Of a stretch of 33,346 nucleotides of DNA, positions 21,731 to 31,828 are shown one piece after another (the first letter of the stretch is position 1; each line of letters starts with the position of its first letter). The stretch comes from Basidiobolus ranarum. Lineage: Eukaryota; Basidiobolomycota; Basidiobolomycetes; Basidiobolales. The translations under genes were made by a program, and so were the position numbers. The stretch spans positions 1 to 33,346 of the forward strand of contig JASJQH010006951.1 of NCBI GenBank assembly GCA_040143965.1, given 5' to 3'. The notes beneath the pieces were generated by a model, which did not search any database, was not told the DNA's origin, and was given only the letters and a program-made list of their open reading frames with translations.

Positions 21731-24558
21731 CTAATCGTTACTTTCGGAGGATGAGCCAGAATAAGCATCTACTGCCTCTTGTTGCCATTTATAGACTTGA
21801 TGATCTTCCATATATTCAACTGTTTCATTTATCTCTCCAGCAGTAACATCTCCTTCACTACCGCTGTGCGAGACATCTGCGGTCAGGAGGTCGTAGTGGT
21901 TTGGATCTATTCCATGAGATTGGAACTTTTGGGCTTTAATATGGTTTCTACTTTTCTCAATGATTCTCTCGATACGCATACGATTTGCAATCATGTGAAG
22001 CTTCGGCCAGGTATTACGTTGCCCTTGATTGATATAGTTCACCATTCTTTGGTAATTGGGATCACGAAGAATACAAACGTAGTCCATGAAGGTGGATTTT
22101 GGCTGAAAAGAAATGTTCGTTAAATCTCAAGCTTTGTGTAGAGAATATCCAGTCTTTCGTGACACTTACTAAAATCGTTACATTCCCCTCGAATTTCTGC
22201 AACCAGATAAATGACCAGTCCTGGTTCATAAAGTTAGGCATGAGTTCAAGATCACGCAGCACTCTTAACCACTTCTTGAGGTCGAGTTTAATGTATTGCT
22301 CTAGAGTAGATGCGACAAATCCACCACGCCTATAATGGAAGAGAAATCTTAGTAAGTTTCATTGCTCATCCAGTTTGCAAATGAATTTCTGCACAAACCA
22401 TCCTTTTCCTGAGCGATGGGAAGTGGGCCTGCCTACACTGCCTTTGTTATTGTAGAAGAATAGGGTTACATGGGGATTAACCTGGCTTACAACAGCGTAA
22501 CGGACATTGAACTAAAGAGATGCCGTTCCTAAATGGTTAGTATTTGTTGATTTGGAGAACAATATTTGAAGCTTACAAAGTGGTGCAGTGAGTCCAATGG
22601 GATATCCTTACAACAGAAAGGCAACACAGTATAAGTATGTCACGGATGAACAGTTCAATTCAATTATATATAACCATACCGTACGAAGACTTCCGTCGCG
22701 CCACTTGTGACCGCTACTCATAAATGGCTCGATATTTCCCTCTCTGGTCTTTCTTAGTAGGACAACAGGTTTCAGGATACCGGGAATTGCAGAGCTAGCA
22801 ATTACTGAACACAAATTATGGTTAGCTTACTGTCTCATTGATAACTTGTGAATTGACAGTTTAATTTACCAGCTGTCCAGATAACACAGTCAGGAGCAGT
22901 GACATAATTGAGAAGTTTAGGTGGTGCCTGTGTTCCCATTGGAACCACAGTAATATTCAGAATACGTCCGGTTCGTTTATAAGCTTCCAAAAATGTCATA
23001 CACCCTTTAGTGACCCATTGAACCTTCTGGGCCCAATCTGCAGCATCGAAACTGAAAAACAAAACTTAGAAATGTTGATTTTTACAATACTATTTAGACC
23101 GCAAATACCATGACCCGGTAAGAAAGAAATTGAGACCCATTTTCTATTTTCAGATGCAGTTGTAAGACGATTGTAAAATTAAATATACAAAAGCAGTAAC
23201 CATGTATGTACCAAATAACCTCCGGAACAGGCAGTGAGGAGTTCATGAATTTCTGGTCGAATTATATCTATGAGTTCCTCATTTGTTCTACAACCAACCA
23301 TGGCAGCTAAGGATATGTATCAGTAAGAATCAAAAACTGAAGAACGTAACAAGACGAATCATACCAATTAAAGACCCGGCACTAGTCCCAGTAATTACGT
23401 GAGGCAGTAAATCTTTTTCTGCCAGACTTTTAATGACGCCTATAACAGAGAAATTAGCTTCATTGGCTTTATTTGAAAGAATGTTGTATATTATACCTAA
23501 ATGATAGTAGCCAAAAGAGGCCCCTCCGCTAAGACAAAGAGCAGATCTTCCATAATTCTTACTCGCAGCTCTAAAGAAGTTCCGTTTTTCATCCAAAGGA
23601 ATTCGGTCACATTCAGCAATGAAAGTAAGGGATTGAGCCACTAAAAGTCAATGTTAGATACTGTCATCAAGAACACAACCTCATTCTCTCTTTAATACCT
23701 TGATCAAGAAAATCTTCAACCACCTATCAATATGTGGAAACAAATTTGAATCTCCTGAATCTACTAATAGAATTCGAATTTCTGAGGCAAAAGATACTGA
23801 CCGTTTTGGTTCCATAGTAAGTGTTGGAATAGAGACGAACATTCTCACATCCACCAACATTACTCTTCACTGCACCTTGCAATAACAATTCCCGAAGATT
23901 TCTCTCATCCCCCTTTTCTCTTAATTTTTTCAACTTGGAGGAGAGTTTGGTGATCAGCTTGTAATCATAGTAGTGATATGGGGTTTGGTTTTTCCAATCG
24001 TCTTTTTTCAAATGAGTATCTAGAGCTTTCGCTGCTTCTTTCCATTCGTCGTATGTATGAGCGTTACGAAGACTCTCACGAAGTTTTCTCTTTTTTCCAC
24101 GCCTAGATTATTGATACAAGTTATTTACACTTTGTGTGAAGATGTTAAGGTTGAAAATAACAAGAAAGTACCATGAATAGAAATATTCCCAGGTATTGAC
24201 GATTTGTCGAAGTAGGAAGTAAAGGGATAACTCAAAAAGAATGGTACCAAAAACGAATATCTAAAGAGAAAAAGTTCGGTTAGTAAATTATCAACCTGGA
24301 AATAAAACCAAACAAAAATACCAATAGAGGAAACCGTAGGATGGCGTAACTAAACCCCTGACTTTTTTTGGGTACAGAAGCTTTCTTTTTCGAATTGTCC
24401 ACACTAGGAGCTGCATAAAGATCTTTATCGGAAATGTAACCCTCAGCTTCATCATGTAAAGCTTGAGTAAACTTCTCTATTTGTTCCTCATTTGGATACT
24501 CAATCTCAGTGCGCTCTTTTTTATGCGCCCAACTTAAACCTCCTTGGGTGAAGTCCAT
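21731..24558 (-). CDS. Patatin-type triacylglycerol lipase (Tgl3/4/5, SDP1 group)
   Basis: Fourteen exons, complement of 24558..24322, 24260..24172, 24102..23802, 23723..23699, 23640..23497, 23439..23365, 23306..23212, 23143..23109, 23051..22870, 22804..22680, 22606..22577, 22511..22399, 22329..22170, 22102..21731; 660 aa. Two adjacent hydrophobic segments (about 70-105) suggest a membrane hairpin for ER or lipid-droplet anchoring. The patatin core has the oxyanion loop SGGASFGYYHLG (255-266), nucleophile Ser285 in GTSAG, and Asp431 in DGS, giving the Ser-Asp dyad. GCMTFLEAYKRTGRILNITV and APDCVIWTAVIASSAIPGIL are signature segments of the storage-lipid lipases. The C-terminal 60 residues are acidic and Ser-rich. 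It should release fatty acids from lipid-droplet triacylglycerol. Three exons are only 25, 30 and 35 nt. The start is the first in-frame ATG; similar-looking sequence upstream suggests a 5' exon may be missing. Confidence 0.92.
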
Positions 24559-25804
24559 GAAGAAGAACAAGGGATCGGCCTCTACTTTGTCGGGAATGGT
24601 GATAGAAACTTATTTGAAACAGAAGTAATAGGAGTTGGTATTAAAAAAAAGTTAAAGTATCAACTAGTTAGCAAATAAACTTTGAGTAAGTGGTGAGTTT
24701 AATGCTAAGGATAGAGTTCCGTTGGTTTAGTATTATATTTAGTGTTTAGTTATGATAGGAAGACGGCGTATCGAAAAATCCTCCTTATTCTCTAGCTCGA
24801 AGAGAGTGGTATTTTGGAAACAAACGTCAAAAGGTACAAAAGAAAGCAAACTTATATCTCTGTGACGAAATAGAACGCTCGTGAAATTTGGTCATCTACA
24901 TCAATCATTTAACTCAGAAAATATTATATGTAATCCTACATGTAATTCTAGAATGAAGCTAAGCCATGAACGAACCCCAACATCTATCTGGTTTGATGAA
25001 TTTTGCTCCCCCCTACTGACATTAACTTATGTTGCTAGTATTAAAGTGGATAAGCATTACATCAGTACTGCCAAAAAAGTGCCACATACACCTAGTTTCA
25101 CTTTTTAGCAAATCATTCATGAGTAAAGGATAGTATTAACCTTGGGCTCCGAAGAAAAGCGAGTTAAAAACGTAAATACCCATAAATATAGTGCATTCAA
25201 ACATCTCGATGTCATTACTTGTTACACAATGAAGGTCTCAGCTATAGAAATATAGCAATGTTGATTTCGGATATTATCTTCAAGCGGATAGCCATATTAC
25301 ATTCTTGAAAATGGTTGGTTATTAATTGAATAGAGCAAAAAAATCCAAAAAAATGAAATTGAATCTCATGTGACTTACCGAGCTGGCTTCCACCTTTCTC
25401 CCATCTCTTCCAGCTAATAATCACCCACCAATCTTCAAGTCTTGTGACTTGGACAACAGTGTGTTATTCCTCTTCTTAGCTTTTCCGCATATCTTCAAGA
25501 ATTTTGGACGCTTCGCTGTATAGTGCTTCAATGTCCAACGACAGCACAACCCTTGACTTGGTACCTATCCGTTTTTCTATTGATATTTTTACTTCAAGAA
25601 ACTAGTTTGTGTTTCCTTATTTTTGACTGTAATATAACGGACATATGAATATGTATATTTATATATCTATACTCGAATTATAACACCGTATCAACTTCAT
25701 TCGTTTCATATTGCCTCTTTAAGCACCCTGGTTCTCTCAAGGATGAAATACACCGAAATATTTCTTACCGTGCGCGCAGTCAGAGTCCGGTCAATTCGTT
25801 ATCT
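24559..25804. other. Divergent intergenic region, lipase and Cbf1 promoters
   Basis: This 1.25-kb gap separates divergently transcribed genes. A TATA-rich element at 25654-25666 lies about 140 bp before the Cbf1 ATG chosen here. An ATG at 25531 heads ten codons ending in a GTACCT donor-like site and could be a first exon of Cbf1. ORFs at 24881-25108 and 25242-25424 look random. Confidence 0.5.
25654..25666 (+). promoter_or_regulatory. Candidate TATA element for the bHLH gene
   Basis: TATATTTATATAT upstream of the bHLH reading frame. If it is used, transcription begins near 25690, which would exclude the possible first exon at 25531. Confidence 0.35.
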
Positions 25805-26370
25805 ATGTCAGGGACTCCTAACTTGACCTCGTCGACATATTCACAGTCGATGCTCTCTAATGCAGTAAACTCTCAATCATTCACTTATAACCCTAATATG
25901 GATTTGCCTTCGAACAGGTAACTGTTGTAGAGTTGTATAAAACTACACTGATCAAATAGCAATTAACCAACCATTTATCTAGTCCACCAGATTCCGAAAC
26001 ACCAGGTGTTCAATATTCAAAACCCCCAGTGGGAAGTGAAGAGTGGCATAGAGTTCGACGTGAAAACCATAAGGAGGTGGAAAGACGTCGTCGAGAAACT
26101 ATCAATTCGGGAATCAACGAACTTGCCAAAATTGTTCCTGGTTGTGAAAAGAATAAGGGTAGTATACTCAGTAGAACTGTTCAGTACATCCACCAGCTGA
26201 AAGAAAATGAAGCAGTAAATATTGAAAAATGGACACTCGAAAAGTTATTAACGGATCAAGCTATCAATGAATTAGGTGCTCAAGTAGAAATGCTTAAAGC
26301 AGAAAATCAACAATTACATGCTCATATCGATGAATTGAATCCTAACGACAAGCGACCTCGTGAAGATTAG
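25805..26370 (+). CDS. CBF1: Cbf1-type bHLH-zip transcription factor
   Basis: Minimal model join(25805..25917, 25983..26370), 166 aa; the 65-nt intron has consensus ends. Residues 1-50 are Ser/Asn/Thr-rich. EEWHRVRRENHKEVERRRRE is the basic region with the His, Glu and Arg residues that read CACGTG. It leads into helix 1 (INSGINELAKIVPG), a loop with NKGSIL, helix 2 (RTVQYIHQLKENEA), and the stretch NIEKWTLEKLLTDQ, almost the same as in yeast Cbf1, followed by a leucine zipper. Cbf1 binds centromeric CDE I and promoters of sulfur, phosphate and lipid genes. The open frame extends upstream without a stop to about 25645 but without an ATG. A spliced first exon (ATG at 25531, or acceptors near 25721 or 25742) could add residues, so the N terminus is uncertain. 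Confidence 0.88.
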
Positions 26371-27377
26371 ATTCTCTTGTTTATTTCTCCTTTCAACGTT
26401 ATTCCATTCAATGTTTGTCGTTCTTCACCTTGTTCGGTCAAAGAAAATCCTCTTTTCTGTATAAAATTCCAATGATTTATTTATGATCTCTAATATCTCT
26501 TATTTTTAAATACATTTTTGGAAGAGTGTCTTGTGCTATGCGAATTAACTAAAATTATCCTCACATCTGACGTACATATTAATTCCTTTGGCCATGTTAC
26601 TCGAAACCTTTATACGGAACTAAACGTCTAGCGTTTAAGTTAAGCAACATAATAGTTAGAAGAAATCATATGTATTGATTATTACAATCAAGCTTAGGCT
26701 ATTAGTTGAGTTTAGAGCTTTATTGTTGCTTACTTTTTGATGGTTCACTCGAGAAAAGAATAGTCTCACCCACCAGTGCCTTCGTCATCCAAAAGAAACC
26801 TGTATCTGTTACAATGATAACCCTGATGTTTTTCGATCAATCCCAAGCGTTCAAACCATCCACTTTCACATTAGACAAAGGAAAGGCGTTATTTCTTTCA
26901 GTAATGAAGAATGAATACTATTGGACCTAATGAAAGCATATCATGGTGATTGAAATGGAAACGCGAACTCTTGAATTTTCAAACAAATCGTGTAACTTTG
27001 ACTTTCCGCGATTCCGAAAGACTGTTCAAGGTAACATCAAGTCGGGTTCAAAATGGTCGATGATTCAACTGCATCAGCACGGGAATGAATGACACATCTA
27101 ACGCGACTTTGGATTCTCCATCATATCAACCCCACCCCAGAGATTTTATTAAAATAGGGGTGCTCCATACCTCACCATTAGTATGGCCAGGGGGAGAGAG
27201 GGGAGTGATATGGTGTTGAACTTTTACCAATTCGTGTATGCTAATTTTAAATGAATTTATATCACACGTTGCGTTGCCAATTTAGATTCGCCAGTCTCTA
27301 GACACGTATAAATCCAGTTAATCTGCTCATTTTATCCCTCTATCTATCCACTCAACAATAACTCTCTTCTTTAAAAC
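26371..27377. other. Intergenic, nothing recognised
   Basis: The gap between two plus-strand genes. It holds the Cbf1 3' end and, near 27307, the TATA box of the next gene. A 74-codon frame at 26706-26930 lacks an ATG start and any motif. Confidence 0.6.
27307..27312 (+). promoter_or_regulatory. TATA box of the acidic protein gene
   Basis: TATAAA, 66 nt before the start codon, with a pyrimidine-rich stretch between. Confidence 0.55.
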
Positions 27378-27952
27378 ATGATTTCCTTTGATACCGAACC
27401 TATTCAGTACTTGGTGGGTATCAATTCGATTGTATATCTAGTCTTTCTGCTGCTAATGCATTTATTGATAGGATGCTCTTAGGAATATATTGATGTCTGA
27501 AGTGCTGAGAACCTTCACTGTTACAGCCGATATAGCCGAACCTCAAGATGCTGATGACGGTGAAAAGGAGCAACCTAACCCCAAGAGACAAAAAACTGAT
27601 AATGACGAGCAAGAGAATGACGATACAGCTCAAGGTGAAGATGCTGGAGACGACCAGGGTGAGGATGTAGGTGAAGGTGAGGCAGAAGATGCTGATGAAG
27701 GAGAAGAAGAGGGCGAAGATGGTGAAGAGAAAGAAGGCGAAGGCGACGATGGTGAGGAAGGTAATGACGGCGAAGAAGGTAATGCCGATGAAGACGATGA
27801 TGAAGAAGATGATGGTGACTATCAAGGAGAGGAGTAAGTGTTCTCAATATTCTAATACTATTACTCTTTTATTAAATCATTCCTTTAGTGATGAAGAGGG
27901 TGAGGAAGGTGAAGGCGAAGCGGAAGGGGAGGCTGAGGAAGACGAGGAATAA
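27378..27952 (+). CDS. Highly acidic, probably nuclear protein, unknown family
   Basis: Model join(27378..27413, 27472..27833, 27889..27952), 153 aa; introns of 58 nt (GTGGGT donor, CTAAT branch) and 55 nt (GTAAGT donor). The first 35 residues look ordered and possibly helical (SFDTEPIQYLDALRNILMSE). A basic NPKRQK cluster follows at about 52-57, likely a nuclear signal. The last hundred residues are nearly all Glu, Asp and Gly, encoded by imprecise GGTGAAGA-like repeats. The general plan recalls prothymosin-like or histone-chaperone tails, but no homology is claimed. The intron joins are supported by size, consensus and frame. An alternative is that the gene starts at the internal ATG near 27493 without the first exon. 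Confidence 0.72.
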
Positions 27953-29120
27953 GTATTACACAATAGATCAACTTTGATTATAGACTTCCTCCTTTGATGT
28001 GAAGATAGCGTCCGTACTTCCTATTTGGCATTTATTCAAAGTACTCTCAGCTTGTGGCCCCTTCTTGTTCATTTTTCCTCGTTCAGTTTTTGTACCATTT
28101 CTAAGCCACTGAATTAATAAAGCAACCTTTCTCTTTACTCATGCCCACTGCACACTATCGATTTAGTATGACGTCTCTCCTCTTTAATGCTCACTGGGAA
28201 GTATTTCATATCAATGCATCCAATTATTGATGGTATTCTAGATGAAATGTCCATCTCTTTACTAACCTATATCTCATCTAGGGCCTTGATGAATGAATGA
28301 CCAAAAGCCAATAGTCCAGCACCATGCTGCAATACATCATTGTACAAACTAAAAGGGGTGTAGTGTGGATAAGTCGCGATTGTGCGCCCTGAATTCGTCA
28401 ATATCCCGACATTGATTGGTTGTAGATCATTTGACAGTGACCCTCATGTTTTCCTTATAAAAAAACGCGTCACGAAATTATGAGCAAGGAGCTTACCGAA
28501 TCTGTAAGTCCTCGATGATTTCTGAACACTAACAACCCGGGTGTATTTACAGGTGAAGATATAACCCGCTGGGTTAGAGTTCTATTGAGGAGTCAAGACG
28601 CGTCATCTCAGCATGCGTGAGTTCGGATTTTAAAAAACATTAACCCCAAATCTGGGGAGATGAAAGCTGCGGCTAGGTAGAGTGTTCTAAAGCTGATTAC
28701 TGATTACACACAAATAAGATACATGAGAGAGTGCAAGAATACTGAAACCGATACTAGTACTGATACTGATATGCGAGTCTTGTCTGAGAAAGCAGTGTTC
28801 TTTAAACCCAGATTATCATATGATGTTGAACTTTCTCATATTTTAAACAACTTCAACTAAATTTGATACGTAGTAACATGTTTGCCTATCTTTCAATCAG
28901 TGATGATCACCTATCCCTAGGAATGACCAATCTCGGAGGAGATCAGCCGTTCTTTGACTATGTATGCGGAGCATAGCCCTAACCTTAAGTGTAAGAGGAG
29001 TTGCTTCCCTTACAGTGCAAGATGATTTTTGAATGAGCGAAACGATTTGTTTGTGAATATAGCTATTCAGATTCCATAAAAGAGTCACTAGCTGGAGACT
29101 TTTTCTATTGTAGCAGGTTT
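27953..29120. other. Intergenic with a possible short spliced transcript
   Basis: An AATAAA at 28116-28121 may end the acidic protein transcript. Around 28456-28620 a TATAAAAA-like element, an ATG, a GTAAGT donor, a CTAAC branch and a TTTACAG acceptor occur in order, but the joined frame closes at once, so no coding gene is supported. A 63-codon minus-strand ORF (28897-29088) is unrecognised. Confidence 0.5.
28116..28121 (+). terminator. Candidate polyadenylation signal
   Basis: AATAAA, 164 nt after the stop codon of the acidic protein gene. Confidence 0.4.
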
Positions 29121-30083
29121 ATGATGGTTTCCAGTTATAGGATGAATGCTCTAGGGGTAATCCTAGTCTCCTTAGGCTTGGTGACTCGAATTAATGTTAC
29201 AGCACAAGAAGCCAATCTAAATGACCTTGACACAGCCAACTTTAGATTGGCAGAAGACTCCTCTATTCCAGATAATAACTCGAACCCTAAGTCTTGGAAT
29301 CTTAGAGGTTCTTATCGGGATAATAGTCCAACTCCTCTCAATAATAAGTATATTCCACCAATTCGGCCGGGAACAGGTAAAACAATTGGATTGAATGAGA
29401 ATACTAGCTACACATTTGTGCCTAGTCGTGAGAACGAACCTCCAATTATCAAAAGAGTGAATGGTCGAAACGTGCGATATGTTAGATCTGGTACACATCA
29501 ATTCTGGACTCGACGAGTATTGCCTTCAAAGTTATCCCTACAACGCACTCAACACCCAACATTACCAGTTTCAAAATACGCTGTAAAGACAAAGAAGCCT
29601 CACATGATGTACGAATACGATAAGGATCTTCTCACCAGCGATGGCAAAGTGTTTTACCGCCGAGTTAGCGGTAACATTACGCGATACACCCAAAAACCAA
29701 GTACAGTCACCCACATCAAACATTACTCTAGCGGAGGAAACGATCAAAGCAACAGTCTCAAGCACAAAGTTGCAACCCTTTCCAAGTCGCTAGTGTTGTT
29801 GTTCAACAAGTTGACAGGATTGAGACGAGGCTTCAAAACGTATCAGCGAGTTTTGGCCAATAGTTTCAAACGCCGAGACCGCACCATCAAAGGCATCCTG
29901 GAAACATTAAACCGCTTAGTGCGCTCGAATAACAAACGGAAATACTACGTCACAAAAATGAACGGCTCTAAACCCAATTGGTCAGGGTTAACTGAAATCG
30001 ACTCCTCAAGCGTATTGGGACATAAATTAATTAGCAATAGCAACGCAAAAATCCCTTCTGGTGAAAATAAACAAAGCATCTAG
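29121..30083 (+). CDS. Unrecognised secreted, cysteine-free basic protein, 320 aa
   Basis: One open frame from ATG-ATG with no family I recognise. Residues 8-28 (MNALGVILVSLGLVTRINVTA) fit a signal peptide, so the true start may be Met8. The mature protein has no cysteine. It has an Asn/Ser/Pro-rich first third, a Tyr/Arg/Lys-rich middle (VNGRNVRYVRSGTHQFWTRR, DGKVFYRRVSGNITRY), and two amphipathic basic helices at about 212-275 (KVATLSKSLVLLFNKLTG, TIKGILETLNRLVRS). Several Asn-X-Ser/Thr sites are present (for example Asn25, NTS, NIT). A TTGTAG acceptor-like site lies directly before the ATG, so a 5' intron or upstream exon is possible. The next gene, in the same direction 520 bp away, encodes another secreted protein. 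Confidence 0.8.
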   Translation: MMVSSYRMNALGVILVSLGLVTRINVTAQEANLNDLDTANFRLAEDSSIPDNNSNPKSWNLRGSYRDNSPTPLNNKYIPPIRPGTGKTIGLNENTSYTFVPSRENEPPIIKRVNGRNVRYVRSGTHQFWTRRVLPSKLSLQRTQHPTLPVSKYAVKTKKPHMMYEYDKDLLTSDGKVFYRRVSGNITRYTQKPSTVTHIKHYSSGGNDQSNSLKHKVATLSKSLVLLFNKLTGLRRGFKTYQRVLANSFKRRDRTIKGILETLNRLVRSNNKRKYYVTKMNGSKPNWSGLTEIDSSSVLGHKLISNSNAKIPSGENKQSI

Positions 30084-30604
30084 ACGATCCCGAGATTATA
30101 TATATATGTATTAACAATCCCTTATGTATGAATATGCACAATACATACACTTGTCTTGCCTCCTTGACGAAATACATCGAGATTAGTTAAAGTAGAAGAT
30201 CAATATAGTGGCACATACGAATTAAAGAATTCTGAAGAGAGTTAAAGTGAATTAAGCTCAAACTGATCTTGAACGAGCTGATAGAAATTCTCCGAACTAT
30301 AAAGCGATTGGTCAGTCTGATATTTTTTACTTCGAGGGTGTTCCCTTATTGAACACAAATGAGTTAATTTGTGTGGATACTGTACTCTTTAGGTTCTCAG
30401 GATTATTATAAGAATGTTCTATGCAATCAGGTGATACTTGACAGGTCGATTGAAGGTATATATATATATTGCTACTCCCCACATTGCCCCCTTTGCAAAA
30501 TGCTGTATGGATTCACTGTATTGTACTAGCTCCTGCTGAGAAACTCGAACGAGGAACTATCCAAAACACACTTTTTTATATATTCGCAGTACCATTCATA
30601 TAGA
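30084..30604. other. Intergenic, promoter of the trypsin homolog
   Basis: AT-rich spacer. A TA run at 30457-30469 and a TATATA at 30577-30582 are the only promoter-like elements; nothing else is seen. Confidence 0.5.
30577..30582 (+). promoter_or_regulatory. TATA-like element of the trypsin homolog gene
   Basis: TATATA 23 nt before the ATG. This is close for a TATA box, so the TA run at 30457 may be the real one. Confidence 0.3.
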
Positions 30605-31528
30605 ATGCCGACGTTTAACTTCCAATGGCTACTTTTGTTGATCCTGGTATTGAGTAGAAGTACCCTGGCCAACGAGTCTCTGACTTCACTGGCCTCTAAA
30701 AACGAACTTCCTTTCATGGCAAACGTTTTCATTATATCCATCGGTACTTGTAATGGTGCTATACTAAGCGATAGATGGATTGTAGTGTCAGCATACTGTT
30801 TAACAGGACAGGTACCTAGTCATAATAACCCCATCGTCGTCTCTCCTACCTCATTCTTGGTGGTTGTTGGTACCAATAGTCGAACAGGAGAAACTTCGCA
30901 CGCAGTACAACAAATCATTTTCGATTCCCAGAACGGAGGAAGAGTAAGTAGATTGAGAATGGTAGTCTTTCCTATTTAAAGGTATATCAACTGATAATAT
31001 TGTATCTAGAGCGACCTTGCGTTGATTGAATTGAAAAAGGGTTTGTCTTTCAATCAACAAGTTCAACCTATCCCAATCAGCCTTGATCCCCCTACCCCCG
31101 GTATTGAGGTTTCTTCTGCAGGATGGATTCCTACATTAGGGAAAACGAAGATGAATATTTTGCCGATCACGGATTGTGAATCAATACCAGACCAAAATCT
31201 ATGTGTTGGTGGAGGATTTTGTGTGCCAGGAGTTGGAGGCCCATTGTATACTCAAGAAGATGGAGTATACAAGCTGCTTGGGCTCAAAATGAACAGTTCA
31301 GTATTGCATAAGCCAGAAATCGAGTGTTTCAAGGATAGTCAAGAGGATAATATTAGCATTTTCACTCATCTTGGCTATCATTTGGAATACATACAAGGAG
31401 TTACTGGGTTGACCAGGAACTATCTACTCGGAAACACCAGAAGCAATCATGGAAATACCATTCATCACGCCTCCTTCAATCTCCTAGCATTCTTATTGTT
31501 TTTTTGGCTTAGTAGAAATCACCTGTGA
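30605..31528 (+). CDS. Inactive trypsin-family (S1) serine protease homolog, likely GPI-anchored
   Basis: Model join(30605..30943, 31010..31528), 285 aa; a 66-nt intron with GTAAGT and CTAG. Residues 1-22 are a signal peptide (LLLLILVLSRSTLA). The chymotrypsin fold is visible: GTCNGAILSDRWIVVSAYC matches 'GSCGGSLI..RWVLTAAHC', with Cys49-Cys65 kept, but the catalytic His is Tyr64. Asp115 of SDLALIEL (family 'DIALLKL') is present. The nucleophile motif GDSGGPL is PGVGGPL, so Ser is Val188 and the preceding Asp is Gly187. The frame is intact, so this looks like a maintained pseudoenzyme rather than a decaying gene. The C terminus (NLLAFLLFFWLSRNHL) is hydrophobic after a small-residue stretch, as in GPI signals or a membrane anchor. 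A role in binding at the cell surface is inference. Confidence 0.88.
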
Positions 31529-31828
31529 TGTTTCAGAACTAAAGGCATCACATCCTTATATGGCTACCTAAAATGTATAGATAATAGAAATACCTTCAAC
31601 TAAATCATCGATATTCCATGATATCTCTTACTTTACTCTAATATGCGAGGGCAGTTCGATCTCTAGATCTGCTCTGGCAAGTTTACTAAGCAAATGAGCT
31701 GATACAAATGATTTCTATGATACACTTTATTTCAATGAGAGAACGAAAAGTAAAACAATATATATGCTGTTCACACTTCTCCACTTCCGACCTTCTACCC
31801 AGTTTACATTTCACTTTAGAATCCTATA
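31529..31828. other. Convergent 3' spacer
   Basis: The 300-bp gap between the trypsin homolog (plus) and the PRCC-like gene (minus). No gene or clear signal is seen. Confidence 0.5.

Noticed and set aside
9908-24558. Minus-strand run of six genes considered as a cluster with joint function
   Set aside because: The members are unrelated housekeeping genes with separate promoters, so shared orientation is probably chance.
27421-27847. Long minus-strand frames opposite the acidic protein
   Set aside because: They are caused by purine codon repeats of the true gene and read as poly-Leu/His or poly-Phe/Ile.
28456-28620. Possible two-exon mini gene with a 50-nt intron
   Set aside because: Splice signals look good, but the joined frame stops at once; at most a non-coding transcript.
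31645-31680. tRNA T-arm-like GTTCGATC
   Set aside because: No paired acceptor or anticodon arms around it; no tRNA gene found in the window.
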